Assembly: GCA_036320915.1 (NCBI GenBank)
Contig: JAXBDG010000010.1
Location: 1 to 64,000 of the forward strand
Length of the DNA stretch: 64,000 bases
From: Linnemannia elongata
Taxonomy: Eukaryota > Mortierellomycota > Mortierellomycetes > Mortierellales > Mortierellaceae
Reading direction: 5' to 3'
The notes beneath the pieces are model-generated. The model was not told the DNA's origin. It made no database searches and was given only the letters and a program-made list of their open reading frames with translations. The translations under genes were made by a program, and so were the position numbers. This document shows positions 1 through 13,500 of this stretch, piece after piece; the stretch's first letter is position 1; the number at the start of each line of letters is the position of its first letter.

Positions 1-1950
1 TTTTTCTCTTTCCTCTACACTTTTTTTTCTCTCTCTTGCACTTTTTTTTCTCTTTGCACTTTTTTTTTCTTTTCTGCACTTTGTTTTCACTCTCTTCACT
101 TTTTTTCTCTCTGTACATTTTTTTTCATACCTTTGTACCTTTTTTTCTCCCTCTACACTTTTTTCTCTCTCCGCACTTTTTTTCTCTCTCTGCACTTTTT
201 TTCTCCTCTACACTTTTTTTTCTCTCTCTGCACTTTTTTTCTCCCTCTGCACTTTTTTTCTGTCTCTATACTTTTCTCTCTCTCTGTACACTCTTTTTTC
301 TTCTCTAGTACCTTTTTTCTCCCTCTACACTTTTTTTCTCTCTCTGCACTTTTCTTTCTCTCTTTGCACTTTTTTCTCTCTCTGTACGCTTTTTTTCTTC
401 CTTTGCACCTTTTTTCTCCCTCTACACTTTTTTTCTCTCTCTATACTTTTTTTCTCTCTGTACGCTCTTTTTTCTTCCTCTGCACTTTTTTCTCCCTCTA
501 CACTTTTTTTCTCCCTGTATACTTTTTTTCTCCCTATGCACTTTTTTTCTCCCTATGCACTTTTTTTTCTCCCTATGCACTTTTTTTCTCCCTATGCACT
601 TTTTTTCTCTCTCTACACTTTTTTTTCACTCTGTACACTCTTTTTTCTTCCTCTGCACTTTTTTCTCCCTCTACACTTTTTTTCTCCCTGTATACTTTTT
701 TTTCTCCCTATGCACTTTTTTTTCTCCCTATGCACTTTTTTTCTCCCTATGCACTTTTTTTCTCTCTCTACACTTTTTTTTCTCTCTGTACACTCTTTTT
801 TCTTCCTCTGCACTTTTTTTCTCCCTCTACAATTTTTTTCTCCCTCTATACTTTTTTTCTCTCTCTGCACTTTTTTTTCTCTCTCTGCACTTTTTTTCTC
901 CCTATGCACTTTTTTTCTCTCTCTACACTTTTTTTCTCTCTGTACACTCTTTTTCTTCCTCTGCACTTTTTTTCTCCGTCTACACTTTTTTCTCCCTTTA
1001 CACTTTTTTTCACTTTCTGCACTTTTTTTTCTCTCTCTGCACTCTTTTTCTCCCTATGCACTTTTTTTCTGTCTCTACACTTTTTTTCTCTCTCTACACT
1101 CTTTTTCTTCTGCACTTTTTTTCTCCCTCTACACTTTTTTTTCTCTCTCTGCACTTTTTTTTCTCTATTTACACTTTTTCTCTCTCTGTACGCTTTTTTT
1201 TCTTCCTCTGCACCTTTTTTTCTCCCTCTACACCTTTCTTCTCTCTGCACTTTTTTTCCCCCCTCTACACTTTTTTTCTCTCTCTGCACTTTTTTCCTCT
1301 CTTTACACTTTTTTTTCTTCCTCTGCACTTTCTTTCTTTTCTACACTTTCTTTTTTCTCTCTATCCTTTTTTTTTTCTCTGTACACATTTTTTTGTCTCT
1401 CTACACTTTTTTTTCTTCCTTTGCTCTTTTTTCCTACCTCAACACTTTTTTTTTCTCTTTCTGCCAGTGTTTCTCAAAATTATTCGACTCTCATTGGCCT
1501 AGCACGGGTCGAATAAAAGTCGAATGAGAGTCGAATAATTTTGAGAAACACTGCTTTCTGCACTGTTTTATATCACCCTACACTTTTTTTCTCCCTTCAC
1601 ACTTTGTTTCTCACTCTACACTTTTTTTTCTCTACGCACAGTTTTTTTCTCCGTCTGCACTTTTTTCGCAACACTTTTTTTCTCACTCTCCACTTGTTTT
1701 CTCTCTACACCTTTTTTTTCTCTGTACACTTTTCTCCTCTCTTTACACTTTTTTTTTCTCTTTACACTTTTTTCATCTCACTACACTTTTTTCTCTCTCT
1801 ACACTTTTTTCCTCTCTCCATACTTTTTTTTCTCTCTCTGTACTCTTTTTTTCCTCCTACACCTTTTTTTCTCTGTCTACACTTTTTTCTCTCTAAATTT
1901 ACCTACACTTTTTTTTCTCTCTAGACCTTTTTTTCATTCTTTACGCTTGG
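1..1950. repeat. Polypyrimidine minisatellite, unit about 19-21 bp
   Basis: The + strand is a degenerate tandem array of a unit reading roughly TGCACTTTTTTTCTCTCTC, with variants TACAC for TGCAC, T-run length changes and CCCTC for CTCTC. Almost every base is C or T. All three + frames and some minus frames stay open for hundreds of codons because the unit lacks stops, giving Phe/Ser/Leu-rich or Lys/Arg/Glu-rich translations. I treat none of these as genes. The array is interrupted at 1457-1561 by a MITE-like insertion. It fades into simple pyrimidine tract after about 1.95 kb. Confidence 0.9.
1457..1561. mobile_element. hAT-type MITE, 89 bp, with 8-bp target duplication
   Basis: Positions 1465-1495 and 1523-1553 form a perfect 31-bp inverted repeat around a 27-nt centre. 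The termini read CAGTGTTTCTCAAAA inward, and begin CAGTG as many hAT-superfamily ends do. The element is flanked on both sides by the identical 8-bp CTTTCTGC (1457-1464 and 1554-1561); 8 bp is the hAT target-site length. The insert is AT-rich and unlike the polypyrimidine host, so its edges are sharp. It has no coding capacity and would depend on a transposase elsewhere. Caveat: the host is itself repetitive and rich in CTTTCTGC-like strings, so the duplication is weaker evidence than in unique DNA. Confidence 0.85.
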
Positions 1951-4660
<2,710 letters not shown>

Positions 4661-5015
4661 GGTGAGAAAGTAGAAAAGTGAAGAAAGATAAGTGGGAGAA
4701 GTGAATGGAAAGCAGAGCACGACAGAGAAAGAGAGAATTGAAAGGGAAGCTGAGCACGACAGAGAAAGAAAGGATTGAAAGGGAAGCAGAGCGCGGCAGA
4801 GATAGAGTGGAGTGAAAGGGAAGTAGAGCACGACAGAGAAAGAGAGAAGTGAAAGGGAAGCAGTGCACGACAGAGTCCGCGTGGAAACGGGTCCATCAAC
4901 TGCCATGGTCTATGTCCTTTCTTGGTTGCCGTTGTGATCAAAGCGATTCATCAGCGAGTGAGACTGATAGAATGTGAGCGTTTCATCTTCACGTCGATCC
5001 GTTTTGTCTCCTAGC
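4661..5015. repeat. Dispersed repeat, copy A, with internal 37-bp tandem
   Basis: Positions 4701-4877 hold about 4.6 copies of a 37-bp unit containing GGGAAGCAGAGCACGACAGA. From about 4850 to 5012 the sequence aligns with 16500-16672 (copy B): both run through GAAAGGGAAGCAG, a GTCCATC/GATCCACTG segment, TGAGACTGATAGA(A/G)TGTGAG and GTCGATCCGTT. Copy B has only one 37-bp unit, so the tandem expanded in copy A or contracted in B. The open frames on the minus strand are explained by the 37-bp period. No coding domain is visible; it may be a fragment of a non-autonomous element. Confidence 0.75.
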
Positions 5016-6300
5016 CTTCTTTAGACTTCGAGAAGGGAGCAGAGTGAGAGAGAAACAAGTCTTCTCTACGCGATCGAGTTGTTCTTTGTCGTACTGTACG
5101 CGTGCTTGTGTGAAAGGGTGTCCAAGCAAGCAAGCAACATTACTTTCTTTTATCTATGCTCTGCGTGGGAAACAAAACAAAGAAACAAAGATGAGAAAAA
5201 GGGGGGTTAAAATCCACTCACTCCCATTCTGTCCCTACCTTTTTCATTTCCGATCAACACTCACACCCCTAGCATTCACCCTGCCATATAATCAGCTTAT
5301 CGTTTAGAATTACAAAGAGAACTCTCTTTTATACAAAGAATAAAAAAGACTTCCCTTCTGCTTTTACTCCTTGGCTAACAAACGACAACATATGCACTCA
5401 CTTGTTCAACAGCTTGTCTGGTTCTCGCGTCATCTTCTTTTGCTTCTTCTTCCTTTTCTTTCATATCATCATTTACTCGCCCTCTCGTTCATGTGCCTTT
5501 GCGGAAGACAGAGGGGGGCGCCCGATCGTGTATCAAATGAGGATGGAAGACAAGAGAACATTTTTTAACCAGTATGCTTTACTTCTCAATAGACACTCAA
5601 TACCAAAAAAAAAAATCTATGTCCCTTCCTTCCACTCCTTATAAAGTTGCTCCATGCCACCGCCCCTTTGGTCACTCTATCTTTCTAGATGACAGCAAGA
5701 AGTGGAAGGTGATATGGGAGAGGGAGAGAAGAGGTGCCAAGTATCTTCACCTCTCAACAGCCAACGTGAGGAAGTCTGAACACGTGAATTCGCTTTTTTC
5801 AAGAAAGTGAAGTTGCTCCTTTCCACGGTTCCTAGGCTGCAAAATACAAGGAGCCTAGGAGATGTTCACAGTGGACGTTCCGAGGTCGGTTTGTCGTAGG
5901 TGTGGTTATCGACAAAGTGGTCGATGTCCGATTGATAAGTGACAACATCATTTTCTTCACTCACTAGCGCAATGCGAAAGAAGTACACTGTGCTGAATGG
6001 CAACAGGTCTGATAAAATATTTGTGTTGTTTGCTTTGTTTGTTAGCATTCGCTTTCTGCTTGTTATCCTTTTGGTCAGTCTTTGCCACTGCTCTCAGGCC
6101 CTATCTTGCTCCTTTTCTCGCTTTTTCTTTGCCACCATTCGAACATCTTTATCCCCTTGCCACCGCTACCACATCCTTTTCATCTCTCGCCTTTGAGTAA
6201 TGGCATTATGCGAGTGTCCATTGATAATTGAATAAAAGTAAGGTGTTTGTCCCAGGCACAAGAAAAAAAAACCTGCCTCGCTCCTTCTTCGCCACCCACG
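5016..6300. other. No gene recognised
   Basis: Only short open frames without recognisable domains. A small palindrome CCTAGGCT ... AGCCTAGG lies at 5831-5859. Nothing else stands out up to the F-box relic. Confidence 0.4.
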
Positions 6301-7916
6301 ATGAACACGCATCCACTTTCCCTCTATGAAATCGTTCTCGCCCATCGGCCACTTTATCCCACTCTGGGAATCTGTACATTTAGCCTACGAGGACGTCTGA
6401 CTCTTAAAACCAAAAGATCTCCTCGCAGCCATATCCGTCAACCGTCTCTTCCGCACAACCCTTACACCTCTCCTATGGCCCGTATATGTCGAATCCGCCG
6501 TCAAGTCTTTCGGCAACGCCTACGAATGTATTGAAAATGAAGAGTACGAAATTCCTGTCGATATTGTCCAGAAAAACAGCTCGTACATTCGCTTCCTCGA
6601 CCTCTCAAGCTATTATACGCGATTTAGTTGAATAGACGAGCCACCTTAGCTCAATTGCTCTCGCCTCCAAGAGCTCCGTCTGTCTGCCTTCGTTGACAGT
6701 GCTTGGGCTAAATGCCTGATCCTCGCCAACCCCGGACTGCGTGTGCTTCATTGGGCGCGAAACCGCAAGAATATATCACGAGAGGAGTTGAAGGACTTTG
6801 CGAGTATTTTATCTCTCCAGCAACTGCGATACCTGGGTCTCGATCACTGGACCTACCTTACCGAGTATCTCTACCGCACCTTGGCCAAGAATGCAGGACA
6901 CCTCAAGGAACTCCGCCTGAAGCGCTGTGACTCCATTCTACTCAAACGCTCAAAACGGAATGACACGGGCAAGTCGCGATATACGGTTATAACGTCGATG
7001 GAAACAGGAGTCGAGGGGTTCAAGACGCTGGAGCAGACGTGTAGGCGTATTAGGCTTGCCAAGCTCAAGACGTTCCATCTGGATGTTGAGCATAACCGTT
7101 GCCCGCTGACGCTCTATTGGTTAATTGACATTGCTCCTGCTCTGGAGACGGCTGTGTTTAGAGACCTCTTAGGGAGTACAAGCAAGGCACTGGGTCCAAC
7201 TTTGCGTAAGTCCTGCCCACGCCTGCAAACGATTAAGCATGGCAACGACTGGGAAGAGAAAACTTTGCGGCTTCGTCAATGGGGTGTTACTGCTCTTCAC
7301 CTTCTCAACGCTTGCGCTCCAGGACACTTGGTCCATGCCTCGCTGCGTGGATTGAGGCTGGACAACACTTTCATGGAGGCTTTCTCAGTGCACCGGATCT
7401 GTCTCGAGACCCTGGAGCTGGACATTCGTGACGATAACTATCGGGATTCCTTCAGCAACTTGGGCACAATCCTGGAGCAGTGCAGTCAACGCAAACATCT
7501 GCCGGTGGCGGTGCCTTTTTACCGAGAACCGTGTGCTCGTCGACAACCATTGCTATTTCTGGACAAACTGGTGACATGTCCGGGCCTGGAGAGTTTGACG
7601 CTCAATGGATTCAGACTCGCGGGAGAGAATAATCACTTGCACGAGGGTGACGAAGACTATGGAAGCAATGAAGGGACATCGAGGGACAGTATTGAATGGG
7701 ACCCAGAGTTTGAAGATTACCATGACCCTCAAGCCTACATTTTTAGGCCCGGTTGGCGTGAGGTGCACCTGGCCTTCAGTTCTGATGATTGTACAGGCTG
7801 GTGCAGCGCTCATTTCAAGAGACTTGTAGGTGATGTGATTGGTTCGTTGTCTTCTTTGAAGTACGTTTGGTTTGGCATTATTAGCTATGTAAGAGTCCTT
7901 TCTTCATCCTCTGAAT
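6301..7916 (+). pseudogene. F-box/LRR protein gene, broken at the 5' end
   Basis: The remnant resembles the large F-box/leucine-rich-repeat families of Mortierella-type fungi, whose members usually pair substrates with SCF ubiquitin ligases. An ATG at 6301 opens a frame reading PLSLYEIVLAH; similarity then continues one base over, from 6344, with an F-box-like stretch (GHFIPLWE, then LLKPKDLLAAISVNRLFRTT, then PLLWPVYVESA). That frame has a TGA at 6398 inside the F-box and another at 6629 after FLDLSSYYTRF. From 6651 to 7916 a third frame is open and reads LRR-like sequence (LQELRLSAF, LRYLGLDHW, LKELRLKRC, LETLELDI, LESLTLNGFRL). At least one frameshift and two stops argue for a pseudogene. 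An intron does not obviously remove them. The 3' part alone could still be expressed. Confidence 0.75.
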
Positions 7917-8543
7917 AAATGTAAAACTTTCGGTGTCAAGCGGCTTCGAGCCTTCTACGGTTCCATCATATCTAAAGTCAAGAAAAGGAATCTGAAGTAG
8001 GCTCAGAACGCTACACTAAACAAGGCTGTTGGTGCCGTCATCCGCTCGTGTGGAATCAAGGGCAAGTGGAGAGAGGAAGACGAAGGGGTGCGCCCCTTGT
8101 TTGTTGCTGGCGATTGCAACTTCACATCCAAGCCCGGTCGGCCTATTCGACATTTCCAGTTCTTCAAGAAGCTGAAGACCAAGGTAAGCATAATAATAAT
8201 GTTCTCTTTCTCCCCTTTTTTTCTAAACTACTGTGCAACAAAGAAGACGTATCAATATAATGCTATTGTTTCTCTTGCCTTGCATAATTAGTTGGAGGCC
8301 TTGGGGTTCGAGATCGTGTCGGCAGAGGAGTACTTCACGTCTAAATCGTGCTGTCAATGCCACACCAAGAGTGAGGACCATGTCACTATGGACCGTCGCT
8401 CTATCCAATGCACACAATGCAACCGAGCCAGGGACCGTGACCATAACGGGGCGCACAATATGGCTCGTGCAGCTTTACAATGGATGACAGACTTTTCTTG
8501 GCCTCAAGAGCTTTGTCGTCTCACACCACCTCTACGACATTAA
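7917..8543 (+). pseudogene. Fanzor (eukaryotic TnpB-type RNA-guided nuclease) C-terminal remnant
   Basis: The 3' part reads EYFTSKSCCQCHTK, then CTQCNRARDRDHNGAHNMA: two CxxC knuckles of the OrfB/TnpB zinc ribbon followed by the RuvC-III Asp motif (RDRDHNGAHN). An upstream stretch FVAGDCNFTS matches the Fanzor segment before the ribbon, and the Glu in AEEYFTS sits where Fanzors are reported to carry a relocated catalytic Glu. A clean intron (GT at 8184, AG at 8291) joins 7917-8183 to 8292-8543, as expected for a eukaryotic copy. An in-frame TAG at 7998-8000 and the lack of the N-terminal and RuvC-I part show a truncated, inactive gene. It directly abuts the F-box relic. I did not find terminal repeats or a guide-RNA (omega RNA) region. 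Confidence 0.75.
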
Positions 8544-9289
8544 CTATTACGCTACGCATCAGGCGGCCCTTGCTGGGGCTGCTCATTGTTGATATTAGAT
8601 GTTCAATTAAGTATTCCAAGAGTACTATCAAGAACTATGCCAAGTTCCGCCTATTGAACGTTGATAGGCGTTGGAACCGAAATATCAAGTTTATTTTAAT
8701 GATGTTTGATTGGATTCAAAAATCAGCTATATTTGCTTATCAGAGGCGCCTGGCTCGATCTTCCACGGGCGGCAGATTGACTCGGGCTGAGGATATGTTG
8801 TACCATTCATTCGGCTTTGAAGGTATGAGTGCGCAGATGATAAAAACCTTGAAGTTAGTTTCAAGAGATTCGATTGCTATTGCCAACTAACAATGAACGA
8901 CAATGGTAAAGGAAAAAAATATCGGGAATCTCGGACCGTTGCTATTCCCCCCTTTTATCCGAACAGGCCTGAAGTTCAAGAGCGCCCTGTTTCAGAAATT
9001 CTCAGGGCTTTTCGACGAGTTTGGTAGTCCTCAGTTGTTTGGAACCTTCAGTTGCGACGATAAGAGTGCTGGTCAGGTTGTTCGACCCACCTTCCTCCCC
9101 TCTCGCTTGTAAACGCTACTGTCGTTTTCACTTTCCGCTCTCACCCGCCGCAGTGAACACCTTGACCTTGGTTGTAGGAACCCCGAGATTGAACTGCGTC
9201 ATGCTTTTTTATTGTCGACAGGCTAGAGATACCAGATTATCACTTGCGCGTATTCTAGAGTCACGCGTTAGCCTTCATCGTAAAAAATG
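8544..9289. other. Degenerate sequence; possible transposon ORF relic
   Basis: A frame ending at 8890 gives an unrecognised basic protein tail (FRLLNVDRRWNRNIKF, then FEGMSAQMIKTL). A second frame ending at 9112 contains KFSGLFDEFGSPQLF and GTFSCDD. That pattern recalls the N-terminal domain of Helitron-like helicases (a G-x-P-x-x-F-x-T-x-S core), but the match is short and may be chance. No start codons or element ends could be fixed. Confidence 0.3.
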
Positions 9290-10090
9290 ACCGACGTAGT
9301 TCTAAGCAATAGCATCTCCTTGCTTGGGGTCCTTGAAGTACCACTCCATTGCCTGAAAGTAGACTTAAGGCACATCTTCGCCGAAATAGAGGCCGCCAAT
9401 GCAGCGCTGAGCATTGTCATATCCTTCTTTGGCAACTTTGATATATTCCACTTTCATCAATTCTAGAGGTACACCTAAACCGACATTATAAATAGGACCG
9501 ATGTTTCACGCCCGGATAGCCGCTTTGAGAAACCACATCATTACTACCGGGTGGCTCTGAGGAACACCCAGACCATAGCCGCTCATATATCCTGCTTTGT
9601 GTCCACCGACGAGACCTCATACCTCGGTGGCTTTCGAGTAACGATCCGTGGCTGTTTGGTAGCCGTGCAAATGCCTCCTGACCATTTGCGTACAAATTAC
9701 TCGGAGAGCCTTGGTCGTCCCTGAAACCATGGGTAGTACTGATGATGGCCTGGGTCAAGTCCATCTCTATCGGAGCATTCATGATTGCGCTCTGCAGTCC
9801 TGTCTGTCGGTTGATCACTCAATGGAGCTTGTGGTTCTCATAAGGCTCCTTAATATAGGGGCAGTTGTCCATCGCTGCAGCTCCCAAACCTTACACGTGG
9901 AATACGCCTGTCATTTGAGTAAAACGCTGGTACCTTGAAAGTTAATTTCCTCATTGTCCATTTTCGCGTCATCCTGGCGTCATCCTGTGGTAGTACAGGC
10001 ACGGACTCCCTCAAGATCATGATTTTGCGACGAAATTTTTCTCGGGGACCAATGGAATAAATCACAACCACATCTAAGATAGGGGTTGGC
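9290..10090 (-). pseudogene. Sel1-like repeat protein gene, heavily decayed
   Basis: On the minus strand, one frame around 9610-9290 reads AGYMSGYGLGVPQ, then MMWFLKAA, then YDNAQRCIGGLYFGEDVP, then EWYFKDPKQGDAIA. These are recognisable Sel1-like (TPR-related) repeats with the usual A/G/Y/A-x-x-W-[FY] positions. The frame carries several stops (for example after KAAIRA and after GEDVP). A neighbouring frame upstream (about 9720-9620) reads NLYANGQEAFARLPN, so there is a frameshift. Near 10086-10050 PTPILDVVV may be the conserved end of the N-terminal domain. Sel1-repeat proteins are adaptor proteins and are abundant in Mortierella-type genomes. This copy is clearly non-functional. Confidence 0.65.
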
Positions 10091-10320
10091 TTGGCGATCA
10101 GTTAAGGCTTGAGACAATTTATTTATTGTTGCAAGAAGAGGTCTAAGCACTCATCCACTCTCAAGTTTACGCCAAACAACATATCCTGGTAAAGCAGGCG
10201 AAGGAGTGGGTAGCTTATTGGGTGAGCTATTTTAGGGTGAAGAGCTAGTTAGATAGGAGAGGTGGTTTCTGTTCATTAGAAGTGGTTCTTAAGAGACGGT
10301 TACAACCATCGCGTCTTTTC

Positions 10321-10329
10321 TATAAAAGG
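10321..10329 (+). promoter_or_regulatory. TATA box of the cysteine-rich repeat gene
   Basis: TATAAAAGG lies 271 bp upstream of the ATG at 10600, in front of an A- and C-rich, pyrimidine-poor leader. It is the best TATA match near this gene and implies transcription from about 10350 with a leader of roughly 250 nt. That leader could contain a small intron (GT at 10470, AG near 10592). The rest of 10091-10599 shows no coding sequence. Confidence 0.5.
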
Positions 10330-10599
10330 GTCGCACACATTCGGCTAAAAATCCATAAAAAAAAACCAAACAACACACCACCAAACCCTCTTCAGTCAAC
10401 CAATCATCCACAAAAGTTTTCCAGATCCACATCGTTTCTTCATTGCTTTTGCTCTTCCCTTGTCAATAAGGTATTCACATAGTCCATTATTCGCTCTTGA
10501 AGGTGGCCATACTCGCTCATTGCAATGACCTTTGCTAACTGTTAAATTGTTCTACGGTATTTCATAATTCACATTGCAATCATAAATTAAGTCGACAGC

Positions 10600-13500
10600 A
10601 TGAAGATCCATTACCTTTTTGTGGCCATCGCATTTTGCGTTTGGGCCGTCAGGGCTTCGGATGAATCCGCCGTGCCATGCTTGATCATCAAGGGTGCCTG
10701 TCACCACAAGGACACACTTCAACCTTGCTCCGAAGGCACAACATGTGTGTCTGGCAAATGCCAGCCACCACCAACATGCTCCCCACTCGGCAAACCTTGC
10801 AGTCTCGACAAGGACTGCTGTGACAGCAAGAAATGTCTTGATGGCAAATGCTGCAACCCTCCGCCACCATGCTCCCCACTCGGCAAACCTTGCAGCCTCG
10901 ACAAGGACTGCTGTGACAGCAAGAAATGTCTTGAGGGCAAATGCCAGACACCACCAACATGCTCCCCACTCGGCAAACCTTGCAGCCTCGACAAGGACTG
11001 CTGTGACAGCAAGAAATGTCTTGAGGGCAAATGCCAGACACCACCAACATGCTCCCCACTCGGCAAACCGTGCAGCCTCGACAAGGACTGCTGTGACAGC
11101 AAGAAATGTCTTGAGGGCAAATGCCAGACACCACCAACATGCTCCCCACTCGGCAAACCTTGCAGCCTCGACAAGGACTGCTGTGACAGCAAGAAATGTC
11201 TTGAGGGCAAATGCCAGACACCACCAACATGCTCCCCACTCGGCAAACCTTGCAGCCTCGACAAGGACTGCTGTGACAGCAAGAAATGTCTTGAGGGCAA
11301 ATGCCAGACACCACCAACATGCTCCCCACTCGGCAAACCTTGCAGCCTCGACAAGGACTGCTGTGACAGCAAGAAATGTCTTGAGGGCAAATGCCAGACA
11401 CCACCAACATGCTCCCCACTCGGCAAACCTTGCAGCCTCGACAAGGACTGCTGTGACAGCAAGAAATGTCTTGAGGGCAAATGCCAGACACCACCAACAT
11501 GCTCCCCACTCGGCAAACCTTGCAGTCTCGACAAGGACTGCTGTGACAGCAAGAAATGTCTTGAGGGCAAATGCCAGACACCACCAACATGCTCCCCACT
11601 CGGCAAACCTTGCAGCCTCGACAAGGACTGCTGTGACAGCAAGAAATGTCTTGAGGGCAAATGCCAGACACCACCAACATGCTCCCCACTCGGCAAACCT
11701 TGCAGCCTCGACAAGGACTGCTGTGACAGCAAGAAATGTCTTGAGGGCAAATGCCAGACACCACCAACATGCTCCCCACTCGGCAAACCTTGCAGCCTCG
11801 ACAAGGACTGCTGTGACAGCAAGAAATGTCTTGAGGGCAAATGCCAGACACCACCAACATGCTCCCCACTCGGCAAACCTTGCAGCCTCGACAAGGACTG
11901 CTGTGACAGCAAGAAATGTCTTGAGGGCAAATGCCAGACACCACCAACATGCTCCCCACTCGGCAAACCTTGCAGCCTCGACAAGGACTGCTGTGACAGC
12001 AAGAAATGTCTTGAGGGCAAATGCCAGACACCACCAACATGCTCCCCACTCGGCAAACCGTGCAGCCTCGACAAGGACTGCTGTGACAGCAAGAAATGTC
12101 TTGAGGGCAAATGCCAGACACCACCAACATGCTCCCCACTCGGCAAACCTTGCAGCCTCGACAAGGACTGCTGTGACAGCAAGAAATGTCTTGAGGGCAA
12201 ATGCCAGACACCACCAACATGCTCCCCACTCGGCAAACCTTGCAGCCTCGACAAGGACTGCTGTGACAGCAAGAAATGTCTTGAGGGCAAATGCCAGACA
12301 CCACCAACATGCTCCCCACTCGGCAAACCTTGCAGCCTCGACAAGGACTGCTGTGACAGCAAGAAATGTCTTGAGGGCAAATGCCAGACACCACCAACAT
12401 GCTCCCCACTCGGCAAACCTTGCAGCCTCGACAAGGACTGCTGTGACAGCAAGAAATGTCTTGAGGGCAAATGCCAGACACCACCAACATGCTCCCCACT
12501 CGGCAAACCTTGCAGCCTCGACAAGGACTGCTGTGACAGCAAGAAATGTCTTGAGGGCAAATGCCAGACACCACCAACATGCTCCCCACTCGGCAAACCT
12601 TGCAGCCTCGACAAGGACTGCTGTGACAGCAAGAAATGTCTTGAGGGCAAATGCCAGACACCACCAACATGCTCCCCACTCGGCAAACCTTGCAGCCTCG
12701 ACAAGGACTGCTGTGACAGCAAGAAATGTCTTGAGGGCAAATGCCAGACACCACCAACATGCTCCCCACTCGGCAAACCTTGCAGCCTCGACAAGGACTG
12801 CTGTGACAGCAAGAAATGTCTTGAGGGCAAATGCCAGACACCACCAACATGCTCCCCACTCGGCAAACCTTGCAGCCTCGACAAGGACTGCTGTGACAGC
12901 AAGAAATGTCTTGAGGGCAAATGCCAGACACCACCAACATGCTCCCCACTCGGCAAACCTTGCAGCCTCGACAAGGACTGCTGTGACAGCAAGAAATGTC
13001 TTGAGGGCAAATGCCAGACACCACCAACATGCTCCCCACTCGGCAAACCTTGCAGTCTCGACAAGGACTGCTGTGACAGCAAGAAATGTCTTGAGGGCAA
13101 ATGCCAGACACCACCAACATGCTCCCCACTCGGCAAACCTTGCAGCCTCGACAAGGACTGCTGTGACAGCAAGAAATGTCTTGAGGGCAAATGCCAGACA
13201 CCACCAACATGCTCCCCACTCGGCAAACCTTGCAGCCTCGACAAGGACTGCTGTGACAGCAAGAAATGTCTTGAGGGCAAATGCCAGACACCACCAACAT
13301 GCTCCCCACTCGGCAAACCGTGCAGCCTCGACAAGGACTGCTGTGACAGCAAGAAATGTCTTGAGGGCAAATGCCAGACACCACCAACATGCTCCCCACT
13401 CGGCAAACCTTGCAGTCTCGACAAGGACTGCTGTGACAGCAAGAAATGTCTTGAGGGCAAATGCCAGACACCACCAACATGCTCCCCACTCGGCAAACCG

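Noticed and set aside
1..600. Telomere
   Set aside because: No TTAGGG-type array is present; the pyrimidine repeat is not a known telomere unit.
36..1924. Long Phe/Ser/Leu-rich and Lys/Arg/Glu-rich open frames
   Set aside because: They translate the polypyrimidine minisatellite in overlapping frames and have no domain, start context or splice structure.
8903..9112. Confident Helitron call
   Set aside because: Only a short G-x-P-x-x-F-x-T-x-S-like stretch; no helicase or Rep motifs and no element ends visible.
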